A stretch of DNA of 64,000 bases from Valencia hispanica (Eukaryota; Chordata; Actinopteri; Cyprinodontiformes; Valenciidae), in assembly GCA_963556495.2 (NCBI GenBank), contig OY747702.1:19053903-19117902 (forward strand), written 5' to 3'. Both the position numbers and the translations under genes were made by a program. The notes beneath the pieces are model-generated. The model saw nothing but the letters and a program-made list of their open reading frames with translations. It had not been told where the DNA came from and ran no database searches. Of this stretch, positions 47,551-58,533 are shown in pieces (position 1 is the stretch's first letter; each line of letters starts with the position of its first letter).

Positions 47551-49009
47551 CTCATATCAGAAGCCTACCTTGCAAAAGTATTTTTTAACAACAAAGACCA
47601 GAGTATTTTACTGACAATTTATTTCATAAAATAAATTAGCACGTAACTATAAAGCAGAAGAAAATATAATAAACATATTAAAATCTGAAATGGCCTGCAA
47701 ATGTATTCAGTCCCCTTACTGGGATACTCCGAAATAAAACCCAACACAACCAATTGCCTTGCAAAGTCACCTAAGTGTAGATAGAGACTATATATGTCTT
47801 TTAATCACAAAATAAATCTATGAGTTCTGTTAAGTTCTCAGAGGTTTGTTAGAGAGCATTACAGCCTCCTGAAAACCAAGAAACACAACAGGCTGATCAG
47901 GAATAAAGCTGGGTTAGGTAATAAAACAATATTCCAATCATCTAACAGTGCTTTTTAATTTATCACCTAAAAAGGGAGCATGGCACACTCACAAACCTAC
48001 AGTACCAAGATAGCTGTCCACCATGCGGGAAAGGATAACATTAATCAGAGAAGCATCATAGAGGCCCAGGGTAAAACTAGAGGTGCTCCAGAGATTCACA
48101 GCTCAGGTGGGAGAAGCTGCTTACACCATTACAAACAGTTGTGCACTTTTTAGATTTACACTATATGGAGGAGTTGCAAGAACAAACACATTGATAAAAG
48201 AAAGGCATAAAAAGTTGATTTTCAAGTCATTCAAAGTTATGTAGTCAGAGGAAACCTGTAAAAAATGGCTGTTTAAAATTCCAAAACTAACATTTTTGCT
48301 AACATGTAAAATATTATATGTGAGGAAAACGAATAGTGAACATTAACCTGAATACACCTTAGCCCCTGTGAAACATGGTGGTGGCAGCATTGTGCTGTGG
48401 GGATGCTTTTCTTTAGCAGGGACAGATACGTTTGTCAGAGTTGATGGGAAGATGGATGGAGCTAGATACAGAGGTTTAAATCAAAACATATGAATGTGTT
48501 AGAATGGTCCAGTCAAAGTTCAGACCTAAATCTAACTAAGATTCCATTGGAATCTCCATCTAATCTTACCGAGTTAGATCTATTTTAAAAAAAAGAGTAA
48601 AGAAAAACTCACTACATGCATTGGTGATAGTGACATACCCCAATAAATTGCTGTCATGCAACAAAAGGTGGTTCTACACAGTACTAAATAGAATAGAGAA
48701 GAAAAAAATAATCCTTTATTGTCCCACAAGGGGGAAATTCAGCGGTAACAGCAGCAAAGCCACAGGTAATAGAAGCATTTAGATTCACACAAGAAAATAT
48801 AAAAAACTGAATTAAGAATGATATATGTACATTAAGGAAAAAAATGACAAAACCAAAGTACTGTGCAGTTATTAAAAATAAAATGGCATACACAGATTTG
48901 AATGTGCAGTTGAGTAGGATAATTCCAAAATGTATATTGGTAGTGTTTACAATGTGGGTGTGTAGTTGTGAATTAAAAAGTAAACATTATTTACAAGTAG
49001 TCAAAAAAT

Positions 49010-49085
49010 ATCCATCCATCCATCCATCCATCCATCCATCCATCATCCATCCATCCATCCATCCATCCATCCATCCATCCATCCA
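49010..49085. repeat. (CCAT)n microsatellite
   Basis: About 18 CCAT units with one short break near 49042. Confidence 0.95.
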
Positions 49086-49114
49086 AAGGCGTTCCAAGGC
49101 CAGTCAAGCAACAT

Positions 49115-50255
49115 TCAATTCAATTCAATTCAGTTTATTTATTTAGCGCCAATTCACATCAGATGTCATCTCAAGGCATTTAACAAGAAGTCCTTTCAAT
49201 ACATTTATACAAACATTCAAATCAGTTAAAAAAATTCCTATTTAAGGAATCCCAGCAGATTGCGTCAGTCATTGGCATGAGGTTGGGCCCCGTTGATGCA
49301 GACTTTCCAACCACAGCAATACTTCAGCAATCCCTCATACTGAGCTAGCATGTAGCGACGGTGGAGAGGAAAATCTCCCCTTTAACAGGAAGAAACCTCC
49401 AACAGAACCAGGCTCAGTAGGAGCGGCCATCTGCCACGACCGTCTGGGGGTTTGAGAAGACAGAGCAGAAACACAGAAGGAACAGAAGATCTGATATAAG
49501 AGAACTTTCTATGTTACAGAAAGTAAAAAGTTGATAACAGGACACAGTGGATGTTCAGTTACTGGGAGCACCATCCCAGTCGATGCCCCCCGTCCAACAG
49601 GGCATTGCAGCCAAGCAGGATACCAGACCAGGTACATCTTCTATGGAGAGAAAAACACTGAGAGAAAACAAAGTTAACAGTAGAAATAGCAGAATATACT
49701 GTAATACAACTGGAGAGTAGTAGTAGAAAAGGAAGTAGCAGAGTGAAGAAAATTGGTCAGTCTGTCCTCCAGCAGTCTAAGCCTATAGCAGCATAACTAC
49801 AGATATAGTTCAGGATGACCTAAGCCACTCTAACTATAAGCTTTATCAAAAAGGAACGTTTTCAGCCTGGCCTTAAAAGTAAACAGAGTGTCTGCCTCAC
49901 GGACTAAAGCTGGGAGCTGGTTCTACAGGAGGGGAGCCTGATAACTAAAATATCTCCCTCCCATTCTACTTTTAGAAATCCTAGGAACTACATGTAAACC
50001 TGCAGTCTGAGAGCGAAGTGCTCTGTTGGGAACATATGAAACAATTAGATCTCTGATGTATGATGGAGCTTGATTATTAAGGGCTTTATATGTAAGAAGA
50101 AGGATCTTAAATTCTATTCTGGATTTAACAGGTAGCCAATGAAGGGAAGCTAAAGCAGGAGAAATGTGATCTCTGTTTTTAACATTCATCAGAACTCTTG
50201 CTGCCGCATTTTGGATCAACTGAAGGCTTTTATTTGCATTTTGTGGACTACCTGG
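49115..50255 (-). mobile_element. L2/CR1-clade LINE 3' fragment, second copy
   Basis: Reverse-oriented copy of the family at 40253-42284. It starts on the left with the CAATTCAATTCAATTCAG tail, continues through the 3' UTR, and is 5'-truncated within ORF2 at 50255. It lies within the reverse LINE tail at 48685-50540. Confidence 0.9.
49830..50255 (-). pseudogene. L2-type ORF2 C-terminal fragment
   Basis: This encodes the last part of the polymerase ORF: LQLIQNAAARVLMNVKNRDH, LASLHWLPVKSRIEFKILLL, and QAPSYIRDLIVSYVPNRALR. An in-frame TAG follows YQAPLL, at the same position and in the same sequence context as in the copy at 41491-41493. Unlike that copy, the Arg after NAAA is intact. The natural stop is at 49830-49832. 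Confidence 0.85.
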
Positions 50256-50780
50256 GTGTAATCCGGGTGATTAAAAAAATATAAACTGCGAAAAACAGAT
50301 GTGCATATAACAGCAGCAGAAATGTTACTTGGAGTGAGATAAACAGCGCAAATTGCAGCAGGGATGTAAACATTGGGTTTGCTGGTAGCAATTCTGGTTG
50401 TAGAGTCTAACAGCTGCTGGCTGGAAGGACCTGTGATAATGTTCTTTCAAGCACCTACGATGCAGCAGTCTGTCAATAAAGGAGGTCTTCATAGTCCTTC
50501 TGTCTCCTAACCTCTTGCATTGGCTCCTGGGGGCACCCTAGAACAGAGGTGGCCTTCTGAGTCAGAGTGGTTTAATACTTATGCACGCTGGATTTATATT
50601 TTAAATTTTCTTTTTAAAACCTGCGTTTTTTTCCATTTCACAGTGATGCTCTACAATCTGTGGGTCTGTATCAATGAAATACATTTCCTTTTTTTTCACA
50701 TTACAACCACACATTTTTGGTTGTAATGTAACAAAACATAATGCACACATAAGGTGTGAATACTGTTACTAGGCACTGTA

Positions 50781-52959
50781 TATACTGCATTTACTGAACA
50801 TCTTAGAGCATTCAGCTCTGTGTATGATTTCTGTCATTTTCTGAAGAGATAAAAATGAGAAACACACCTCACCACAAGCCCATCCTCCTGAGTTCTCCTC
50901 TTTATATGAAACACACTAACAGAAGTCGATTTTGTCTGGAAGGTCTGCCTAGATGATATGATGATATGTAGCTGAAAACTTGTAAAGCACAGAGCACCAG
51001 AGGTCCCTGAACCCCAGAGACTGCTTTGCAACCGACCAAAGGCATATCTGCAGGCAGCTACATCACACGCTATTATCTGTCTGGTGCTGGTGTTCATCAT
51101 CATGAGCTCTGAACACTGGGTACTGAAACATCCAAATGCTGTAGATTCCCAGCGGAGCACTGCTTTCTCTTCCACAAAGCCTGAACATATTGCATTACAG
51201 TAGTGGGAATATGAGACAGAGCTGTGTCTGCTGGAGGTTTGTGTTGTGCCTCAAAGGTAAGTTGAATAAGTTGAACTCTGCCAAGAAGACAGTGGAAGTG
51301 GTCTTTGATTGTTTGAGCTCCATAGCAGTACACCTTTAAGAAGCAGAAAGTAGTGGGGGGAGGGGGAATTGTAAACAGCCTAATCGCTAGAACAAAATGT
51401 GATTTCCTCATAATGAGAAAGGGTGTAGCAGATCACACTCTGAGCTGTGATTGCTGACATCTCACTGGGTGCCAATGTAGCAGAACTAATTCATACATAC
51501 AAATGTATGCTTTGAAAATACAGAAATTTACTTTGGGCTAATTAATAATCAAACAAGCCAATGAGCAGTAAAACACAAAGATGATTTATAAAGTCCGAGT
51601 GTGCTAGGTGTCTTCAAATCACAATAGAAGACTTGCCTAATGTAGCCCGGAGCTGTGCTGCACATTCTGTCATCTGAATCAGATGCAATTGTTTTTCCTT
51701 TTCAAATGGACGCCAAACTGTGACGAATTGAGAAATTCTTCTGTCCTAGAGGGATGCAGACATTTTGTGGAGGAGAAAAGACAAGGAGAAGACAGGAGCA
51801 GGAGCTTTATCCCTCTTCAAACTAACCAACAGAAAGGCTTAGAACCTGAACTTCTCTGTTGTCTTTGCTAATGACATTTCCAAACTTCCTAAATGAGGTC
51901 AAAAGATATCCACACTGACTTCATCACAGACATCTTGACAATAGATGAAGCTTGAATTGACTTTATGCATGAATGAGACAAGCTGACATTTGTTTACAGA
52001 CACTTTAACCTAGAAAGAGATGCATTTTAAACATGTTTGAATCAACAGCAAATGACAGTTAATATAAGCCCTTTGATGCTCGATTAGTATTCACTTTATC
52101 TGATTCATCAGACATTTGTGGATCACATGACCCCACATCAGTGCTGGATTGTTAAAATCACACAGCTCCAAAAGGACTTAACAGATGTTGATTTTCTCAA
52201 ATTCATCCACAAGCAAGGAAGACAACATACAGTACATGGTTAATACTTTTAGCTTTGCAGGATCATATTATCAGTAAAGTGCTGTTTCCAGATAAGAAGC
52301 TATTTTTATATTGATAATAAAACGATTTTTGATCAAAACATGTTTGGAATAAATTATACCCTTCTCATGCAAATATTATTGAAATGATGTCTTCATCACT
52401 GTGTATTGAACAGGGCAGATTTACATGCAGTATTTTATTTATATAAATGAACCTCTTTGAACAGCTCCTGACTGACAGAGTTTTAATGCCAACTGCTAAT
52501 ATATTTCTTGCACTTGTAGTGTGTTTACTGTTTCTTATTGACATCGGTGTGCGGGTGGATACATGTTCAGGCGCTCCTGCATTACTGATGAGATGTTCTA
52601 AAGTGCAATAAATCATTGCAAAACTGACAAGCAGACGGACTTCGGCAGTAAAACTCACTTAATCAAAAGTAATGTGCTGAATTCATTTTTTTCCTACCGC
52701 TGTAAGAGCTGAGTGTAAATTTCGGATTTAAGTCTTCTCTGATCAGTCAGACGAAGAACAGACCAGTCAAGGACAGGGAACATCTGACAGCGTCCTGGGG
52801 TGTCTGATGCTGCGACCTTAGTAATAAATCCTTTGTGCACTGCAGACTGTGGGGTGGGGACTTTGTAGATTTGACTTGCTTCCAACCAATGCCATCAAAT
52901 CCCTTGAGACTGCTGTCTGGAGATTTTGAAGGGCAAGAAAACACCTCAGACACAGATAG
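50781..52959. other. Unassigned DNA
   Basis: No gene or repeat family was recognised. Composition is mixed, and frames up to 113 codons have no motifs. Confidence 0.4.
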
Positions 52960-53340
52960 CAAGACAGCGTACTGGGGGCTATGGGGGGTCTCCTCCTGCT
53001 TGGTGCTGGGTGGTCATTCTGCTGGGGATTGTTGGGGGCACAGAGCTGTTGGGGGGGGGAGTGTTGGTGGTCTGTAGATGACGGTGTGACTGGGTTGGGG
53101 GTTTGATGCCCTACATCTCACTCTGCCTCATTGGCCTGGAGGCTACTGGTTCACTCATTACCTACCTATATCCCAGGCAAATGGATGCCCTGGGGTGGTG
53201 TATTGTGTCTGCCTGCCTCAGGCTGAGTCTACCAGTCTGGTGTTGCTTTTGGGGGGGGGGGGGGGGGGGGTTGCGTTGTAGGTCTTTCACTGTTTCTGCC
53301 ACTCTAACAACTGTGCATCTCCAGATGGCAAACTAGCTCA
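52960..53340. other. G-rich block with G20 run
   Basis: The plus strand has many runs of three or more G (52977-53100) and a run of 20 G at 53251-53270. It resembles in style the G-rich 3' UTR of the L1/Tx1 element at 60258-61236, but no shared long phrase was found. It may be an old L1 3' UTR remnant. Guanine quadruplex formation is plausible. Confidence 0.4.
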
Positions 53341-54541
53341 CATTCACCAACTCAAAACAAACGTGAGTATTTCACAAGATGCTAATACTGTAGGAACTAA
53401 ATCTTAAAATGTTTTTACAGGACCTACAGTGGGCTCCTGCAATCGTTGGTTTTAAACTACATGCCTGTACAACCAGAACGAGAATCTTAAATTTACTTTT
53501 TTTTTATGGTTGTTTCCCTGAACCAAAAGTTGATGTTTAGGCTTTTATTGGATAACTTTAGAAATGTGTGATTTACATAAGGTACTATACAGTTCTTTGA
53601 ATTCTAGTTTTTTTTTTTTCTTTGTGCTTTTACATTTTTAGCCTCACCACCATCAAATTCCTGTGTCTATCTGTGTTTCTTATGTTCAGCCTTACTTTTG
53701 CTTGGCCACTGTGACTAATGGTAGCTTCCAAGTTTTGTTTAACTTAACAGGACTGCAAGTTCTTGCTTAAAACACACACTTTGGAAGTTTCTGTTGGATT
53801 AGAAAGTTATGTAGGAATACCTTCCAACTTGGCCATTGAGGAGCATCTTTATGCCTCAGGATGTTTTGTAAATTCCCAAAAAGTTTTAAAAGTTGTGATA
53901 TTCAGCTAAGCAGTTCCACTGTGATTCAGAGATGCAGAGATAAGAAGCTTCATTTCACATTTGAGAATCCACAAAACCAAGACAGGTCTATAGGAAGGTC
54001 AGTGACATCGAAGGTAGAAAGTATCAGGTTCTGACTGCCTTGGGTGTTTTTCCAAAGGCTATCCCAAATCTTGTAAAGAAACCATATGCTGTGCATGTTG
54101 TCTCTCACGATGATCTCTGTTACAGTTTTTGAAGTAAAGCAGAAACTCTTTCTCAAGGTGGATGGTTGAAGGCTGTCCCCAAAAGGAAGTGCACTGAAAG
54201 AAAAAGCTGCTTTCTCAGGCAGTGGGACTTTTGCAGATTGAAATGGGATTGAAACTGTCAGGCTGTTACCTTGGTTAGAAATAAAATAAGTTTATAGTTT
54301 CAGAAATAAATGTTCACCAGGAGCCTGTACTTTAAAGCAGGATCAATGGCTTAGAAAGGTAAATTCAAGTTCAACTCTGTTATGTTCAGTGTCAGACATG
54401 TAACTCTTTCACACTCGAGATCAACACCAATAAACTAGTGCAAATCAACTAATCACTTCTGTTAGAAAACACATTGATGTGTGTTTCATGAGAAAGTATC
54501 TGTTTAAATGCAAATATATATGAGCTAATGCTGTATCTAAC
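53341..54541. other. Unassigned AT-rich DNA
   Basis: No gene or repeat family was recognised. Confidence 0.45.
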
Positions 54542-54544
54542 TAA

Positions 54545-55271
54545 GGGGGTATTCAGACCTGCACTGTTTGGTCCACTTTAAATGGACCAGGGTTCATTTT
54601 GAACGCTGGTCCAGACCTTTTATACCGGTGTGAATACACACAAACGAATCCTGGTGCGGATCAGAAAACCCTACCGAGACCGTTTTTTTTAGGTGGTCTT
54701 GGTCCGTTTGCAAACGGACTCTGGTGTGGTTCGCTTCAGGTGTTAATACAAACCAGTGTCGATCCGAACCAACTCCAGGATATATGATCCTTTTTGGACT
54801 TTAACGGGCTACCCTAGCAAGGTAACTTCATTTCTGATCCTTCGTCTTCTGTTTAGCCATGCTGCTGCCAGCATGTCGTGGGTCAGGGCATGCAGAGCAC
54901 ATCGTCTCCTTCGGGTTACTGCATGCATTTACAACACCTTTCCAAAATTTTAAACAGAGCGTCGCGAAACCTGTGTTGAAAGAGCTGCTCTTGACACTCA
55001 ATATGATATTGCAGCTCCAATAACAACAAAATATGCAGAGAAGCGTAGGGCTTTCATGTTTTCATCAATTTTCAGGTCTGCGCTCTGTGTGCCGCCCTAG
55101 TCATTGCTGTCCAATAGCTGCATCGATCGTCACACGCGTGGATGTGTTTACAAAATATAGTTCATTTGCAAAAAGTACAGTGTGAATGCAAACCAAACGA
55201 AAAAAATTAAGTCCGGTTTTGGTCCGGACCAAACAAGTGGACCAAAGGACTTTTCTGGTCTGAATACACCC
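54545..55271. mobile_element. PIF/Harbinger-like non-autonomous element (727 bp)
   Basis: The ends GGGGGTATTCAGACC and GGTCTGAATACACCC are inverted repeats. The 3-bp TAA lies outside both (54542-54544 and 55272-55274), matching the TWA duplications of PIF/Harbinger. Further in, TTTGGTCCAC and GTGGACCAAA, then GGTCCGTTTGCAAACGGAC near 54703, form more inverted repeats. There is no transposase frame. Confidence 0.85.
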
Positions 55272-55274
55272 TAA

Positions 55275-55500
55275 ATCAGACACAAACCGGAAGAATGAAA
55301 ACACCTTGTATTATAATAATACTATGCACATTTGTACCCTCACATTTATTTTGTCAGGTTTAATTCATACTTTAAATTAAGTGATGTGCTTTAACAAGTT
55401 ATAAATAATGATAATATACACCTAAACAAACAATTTAAAAAAGGAAGACGTTTCAAGTCTAGCCAAATAAAACATCCTTACATTTATTTAGGTATGTATG
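55275..55500. other. Unassigned AT-rich DNA
   Basis: No feature was recognised. Confidence 0.5.
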
Positions 55501-55579
55501 TACAGTACTGTACAAAGGTTTTAGGCAGGTGTGAAAAAATGCTGTAAACAAAGAATCCTTGCAAAAATGGAAGTCTTGA

Positions 55580-56345
55580 TCATTTATTTTCATCAATCAA
55601 CAAAATGCAGTGAATGAACGAAAGAGAATTCAAAATCAAATATTCGGTGTAATCACCCATTGCCTTCAAAACAGCATCAATTCTTCTAGGTACACTTGCA
55701 CACAGTTTTTGAAGGAACTCGGCTAGTAGGTTGTTCCAGATATTTTGGAGAACTAACCACAGATTGTCTGTGGATGTAGGCTTCCTCACATCCTTCTGTC
55801 GCTTCATGTAATCCCAGACACACTCAGTGATGTTAAGATCAGGACTGTGTGGGGTCCATACCATCACTTCCAGGACTCCTTGTCCTTCTTTATGCTGAAG
55901 ATAGTTTGTAATGACTTTGGGGGTCATTGTCCCGCTGCAGAATACATTTGGAGCCAATCATATGCCTCCCTGATGGTGTTGCCTGACGGGTAAGTATCTG
56001 CCTGTATTTCGCAGCATTGAGAATGCCATTATTCCGGACCAAATTTCCAACTCCATTTGCAGAAATGGAGCACCAAACGTTCAAGGAACCTCCACCATGC
56101 TTCACTGTTGGTTGCAGGCACTCATTATTGCACTGCCCTTCAATGAACAAACTGCCTTCTTCTACATACAAACATTTCAAATTTTGACAAATCAGTCCAG
56201 AGCACCTGCTGCAATTGTGCTGCACCACAGTTCCTATGTTTTCAGGCATACTTGAGTCGCTTGGCCTTGTTTCTATGTCCGAGGTATGGCTTTTTGGCTG
56301 CAACTCTTCTGTAAAGACCACTTCTGGCCAGACTTCTCCGGACAG
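55580..56345 (-). pseudogene. Tc1-like transposase, broken
   Basis: The minus strand encodes most of the catalytic domain in two frames. The first part includes [20 protein letters not shown], a GILNAAKYRQIL block and LQRDNDPQSH with the second Asp. A frameshift near 55920 leads to a second part with SPDLNITECVWDYMKRQKD, which keeps the third acidic residue, and ends near PRRIDAVLKAMGDYTEY. The N-terminal DNA-binding part was displaced beyond the nested element and mostly lost. Confidence 0.8.
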
Positions 56346-56347
56346 TA
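56346..56347. repeat. TA target site, left
   Basis: TA next to the left terminus of the DD35E element, duplicated at 57879-57880. Confidence 0.85.
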
Positions 56348-57878
56348 CAGTCATGGCCCAAAGTTTTGAGAATTACATAAATATTGGAAATTGGAAAAGG
56401 TACTGCTTAAGTTTTTATAATAGCAATTTGCATATACTCCAGGATGTTATGAACAGTGATACGATGAATTGCATATTCCTTCTTTGCCATGAAAAATCCA
56501 CTGCATTTCATTGCTGTCATTAAAGGACCTGCTGAGATCATTTCAGTAATCGTCTTGTTAACTCAGGTGAGAATTTTGACAAGCACAAGGCTGGAGATCA
56601 TTATGTCAGGCTGATTGGGTTAGAATGGCAGACTTGACATGTTAAAAGGAGGGTGATGCTTGAAATTATTGTTCTTCCATTGTTAGCCATGGTGACCTGC
56701 AAAGAAACGCGTGCAGCCATCATTGCGTTGCATAAAAATGGCTTCCCAGGCAAGGATATTGTGGCTACTAAAATTGCACCTAAATCAGCAATTTATAGGA
56801 TTATCAAGAACTTCAAGGAAAGAGGTTCAATTCTTGTTAAGGCGGCTTCGGGGATTCCAAGAAAGTCCGGCAAGCGCCAGGATCGTCGCCTAAAGAGGAT
56901 TCAGCTGCAGGATCGGAGTGCCACCAGTGCAGAGCTTGCTCAGGAATGGCAGCAGGCAGGTGTGAGCGCATCTGCACGCACAGTGAGGAGAAGACTTTTG
57001 GAAGATGGCCTGGGGTCAAGAAGGGCAGCAAAGAAGCCACTTCTCTCCAAAAGAAACATCAGGGACAGATTGATCTTCTTCAGAAAGTATGGTGAATGGA
57101 CTGCTGAGGACTGGGGCAAAGTCATATTCTCAGATGAAGCCTCTTTCCGATTGTTTGGGGCATCTGGAAAAAGGCTTGTCCGGAGAAGAAAAGGTGAGCG
57201 CTACCATCAGTCCTGTGTCATGCCAACAGTAAAGCATCCTGAGACTATTCATGTGTGGGGTTGCTTCTCATCCAAGGGAGTGGGCTCACTTACAATTTTG
57301 CCCGAAAACACAGCCATGAATAAAGAATGGTACCAAAACACCCTCCAACAGCAACTTCTTCCAACAATCCAACAGTTTGGTGAAGAACAATGCATTTTCC
57401 AGCACGATGGAGCACCGTGCCATAACGCAAAAGTGATACCTAAGTTGCTCGGGGACCAAAACGTTGAAATTTTGGGGCCATGGCCTGGAAACGCCCCGGA
57501 TCTTAATCCCATTGAGAACTTGTGGTCAGTCCTCAAAAGGCGGGTGGACAAACAAAAACCCACTAATTCTGACAAACTCCAAGAAGTGATTATGAAAGAA
57601 TGGTTTGCTATCAGTCAGGATTTGGCCCAGAAGTTGATTGACAGCAATGTCCAGTCGAATTGCAGAGGTCCTGAAAAAGAAGGGCCAACACCGCAAATAC
57701 TGACTCTTTGCATAAATGTCATGTAATTATCAATAAAAGCCTTTGAAACATATAAAGTGCTTGTAATTATATTTCAGTACATCACAGAAACAACTAAAAC
57801 AAAGATCTAAAAGTAGTTTTGCAGCAAACTTTGTGAAAACTAATATTTGTGTCAGTCTCAAACCTTTGGCCACGACTG
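56348..57878 (+). mobile_element. Young Tc1/mariner transposon, DD35E type, 1531 bp
   Basis: Terminal inverted repeats start CAGTCATGGCCCAAAGTTTT on the left and, inverted, CAGTCGTGGCCAAAGGTTTG on the right, similar for at least 40 bp. TA flanks both sides. A single plus-strand transposase frame fills the middle. It is inserted in the older Tc1-like element at 55503-57921, whose sequence resumes directly after the right TA. The spacing of catalytic residues (D, D, 35, E) separates it from the DD34E elements elsewhere in the window and agrees with the DD35E group described in vertebrates; that family assignment is inference. Confidence 0.9.
56689..57726 (+). CDS. Tc1-type transposase (DD35E), C-terminal frameshift
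   Basis: This 345-residue frame encodes a cut-and-paste transposase acting in the nucleus at TA sites. The start at 56689 (MVTCKETRAA) is chosen because it fits the family; the frame is open 12 codons further up, without a better ATG context. Residues 1-110 form two paired-type helix-turn-helix units, joined by a linker reading SGIPRKSGKR where a GRPR-type motif is usual. The catalytic residues are Asp149 (VIFSDEAS), Asp240 (FQHDGAPC) and Glu276 (NPIENLW), with 35 residues between the last two. From about residue 320 (DSN) an extra base shifts the frame, so the last ~25 residues are not native; the expected stop in the old frame lies near 57703. The core domain is fully open. Confidence 0.85.
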   Translation: MVTCKETRAAIIALHKNGFPGKDIVATKIAPKSAIYRIIKNFKERGSILVKAASGIPRKSGKRQDRRLKRIQLQDRSATSAELAQEWQQAGVSASARTVRRRLLEDGLGSRRAAKKPLLSKRNIRDRLIFFRKYGEWTAEDWGKVIFSDEASFRLFGASGKRLVRRRKGERYHQSCVMPTVKHPETIHVWGCFSSKGVGSLTILPENTAMNKEWYQNTLQQQLLPTIQQFGEEQCIFQHDGAPCHNAKVIPKLLGDQNVEILGPWPGNAPDLNPIENLWSVLKRRVDKQKPTNSDKLQEVIMKEWFAISQDLAQKLIDSNVQSNCRGPEKEGPTPQILTLCINVM

Positions 57879-57880
57879 TA
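57879..57880. repeat. TA target site, right
   Basis: See 56346-56347. Confidence 0.85.
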
Positions 57881-57921
57881 GATGGGTGTACCTGGGACGC
57901 ACTGTTCTCTGCCAGTTCTCA

Positions 57922-58533
57922 GCTTCTGTTTTGTTTCTGTTCAGCTGGAGAAAGTTATGGCACATCCATCCATTGATTTGCTCGATGCATTTACTTAGGG
58001 TTTGGATGGGTTCAAAGTCACCTGGTGACATCGTAATGTAGAGCTGAGTATCATCAGCATAGTTATGGTAGCTAATCTTATTGGTTGTTGTCATTTGGGC
58101 TAGTGGGAGCATGTGGATATTAAATAAGAGGGTCCCAGGATGGATCCCTGGGGCACCTCACATGAGATTTCAGTTCATTCTGATGAAAAGTTCCCTATTG
58201 AAACAAAGAAGTCCCTGTTCTTTAGGTAAGACTGGAACCAGCCAAGTACTGTACCAGAGAGTCTGACCCAACTCTCCAGTCGTTCCAATAGTATATCATG
58301 ATCAACTGTGTCAAATGCTGTACTGAGGTCTAACAGGACCATCACTGTGGTTCTACCACAGTCTGTATTTATGCGGATGTCATTGAAAGCTTTGATGAGG
58401 GCAGTCTCAGTGCTGTGATGAGCACGGAAACTAGTCTGAAAAACATCAAAGCTGTTGGTCATTGTTATGAAGCTATTTAACTGCTGAAACACAGCTTTTT
58501 CAATAATATTACTGATGAATAGAAGATTACCAA
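57922..58533 (-). mobile_element. L2 LINE internal fragment
   Basis: The minus strand reads [48 protein letters not shown], then [20 protein letters not shown] and ends [10 protein letters not shown]. It matches the L2 at 26190-26805. One base is missing near 58127 in the GPLLF block, so the frame is broken. Both ends are truncated, with no tail, so it was probably placed by deletion or rearrangement rather than by simple retrotransposition. Confidence 0.85.

Larger units (their letters stand above)
48685..50540 (-). mobile_element. LINE 3' end, reverse orientation, interrupted
   Basis: The left edge reads AATCCTTTATTGTCCCACAA then GGGGGAAATTCAGCGGTAAC, the reverse of a common fish LINE 3' end. 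Coding-side sequence on the right includes GGACCTGTGATAATGTTCTT and GCAGCAGTCTGTCAATAAAG (50430-50480). The body is split by the microsatellite and L2 fragment at 49010-50255. Its clade is not certain. Confidence 0.65.
47566..50778 (+). mobile_element. Decayed Tc1-like transposon with two-level nested insertions
   Basis: The left end CTTGCAAAAGTATT at about 47566 and right end TGTTACTAGGCACTG (TA at 50779-50780) are the termini. Plus-strand transposase blocks run up to 48680: CAGATTCACAGCTCAGGTG-like near 48091, GAAACATGGTGGTGGCAGCA near 48369, and AAAGGTGGTTCTACACAGTA at 48664. The 3' inverted-repeat region resumes at about 50555 (GAGTCAGAGTGGTTTAATAC). Between these lies a LINE tail that is itself interrupted. 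The transposase is dead. Confidence 0.8.
55503..57921 (-). mobile_element. Old Tc1-like transposon, interrupted and right-truncated
   Basis: The left terminus CAGTACTGTACAAAGGTTTT follows TA at 55501-55502. It differs from all other Tc1 families in the window. The body (55503-56347) continues after the nested transposon with GGGTGTACCTGGGACGCACT at about 57884 and stops at the L2 fragment that starts at 57922. The right terminal repeat is lost. Confidence 0.8.

Noticed and set aside
49010..49085. CRISPR-like array
   Set aside because: It is a 4-bp CCAT microsatellite with no spacers, in an evidently vertebrate sequence.
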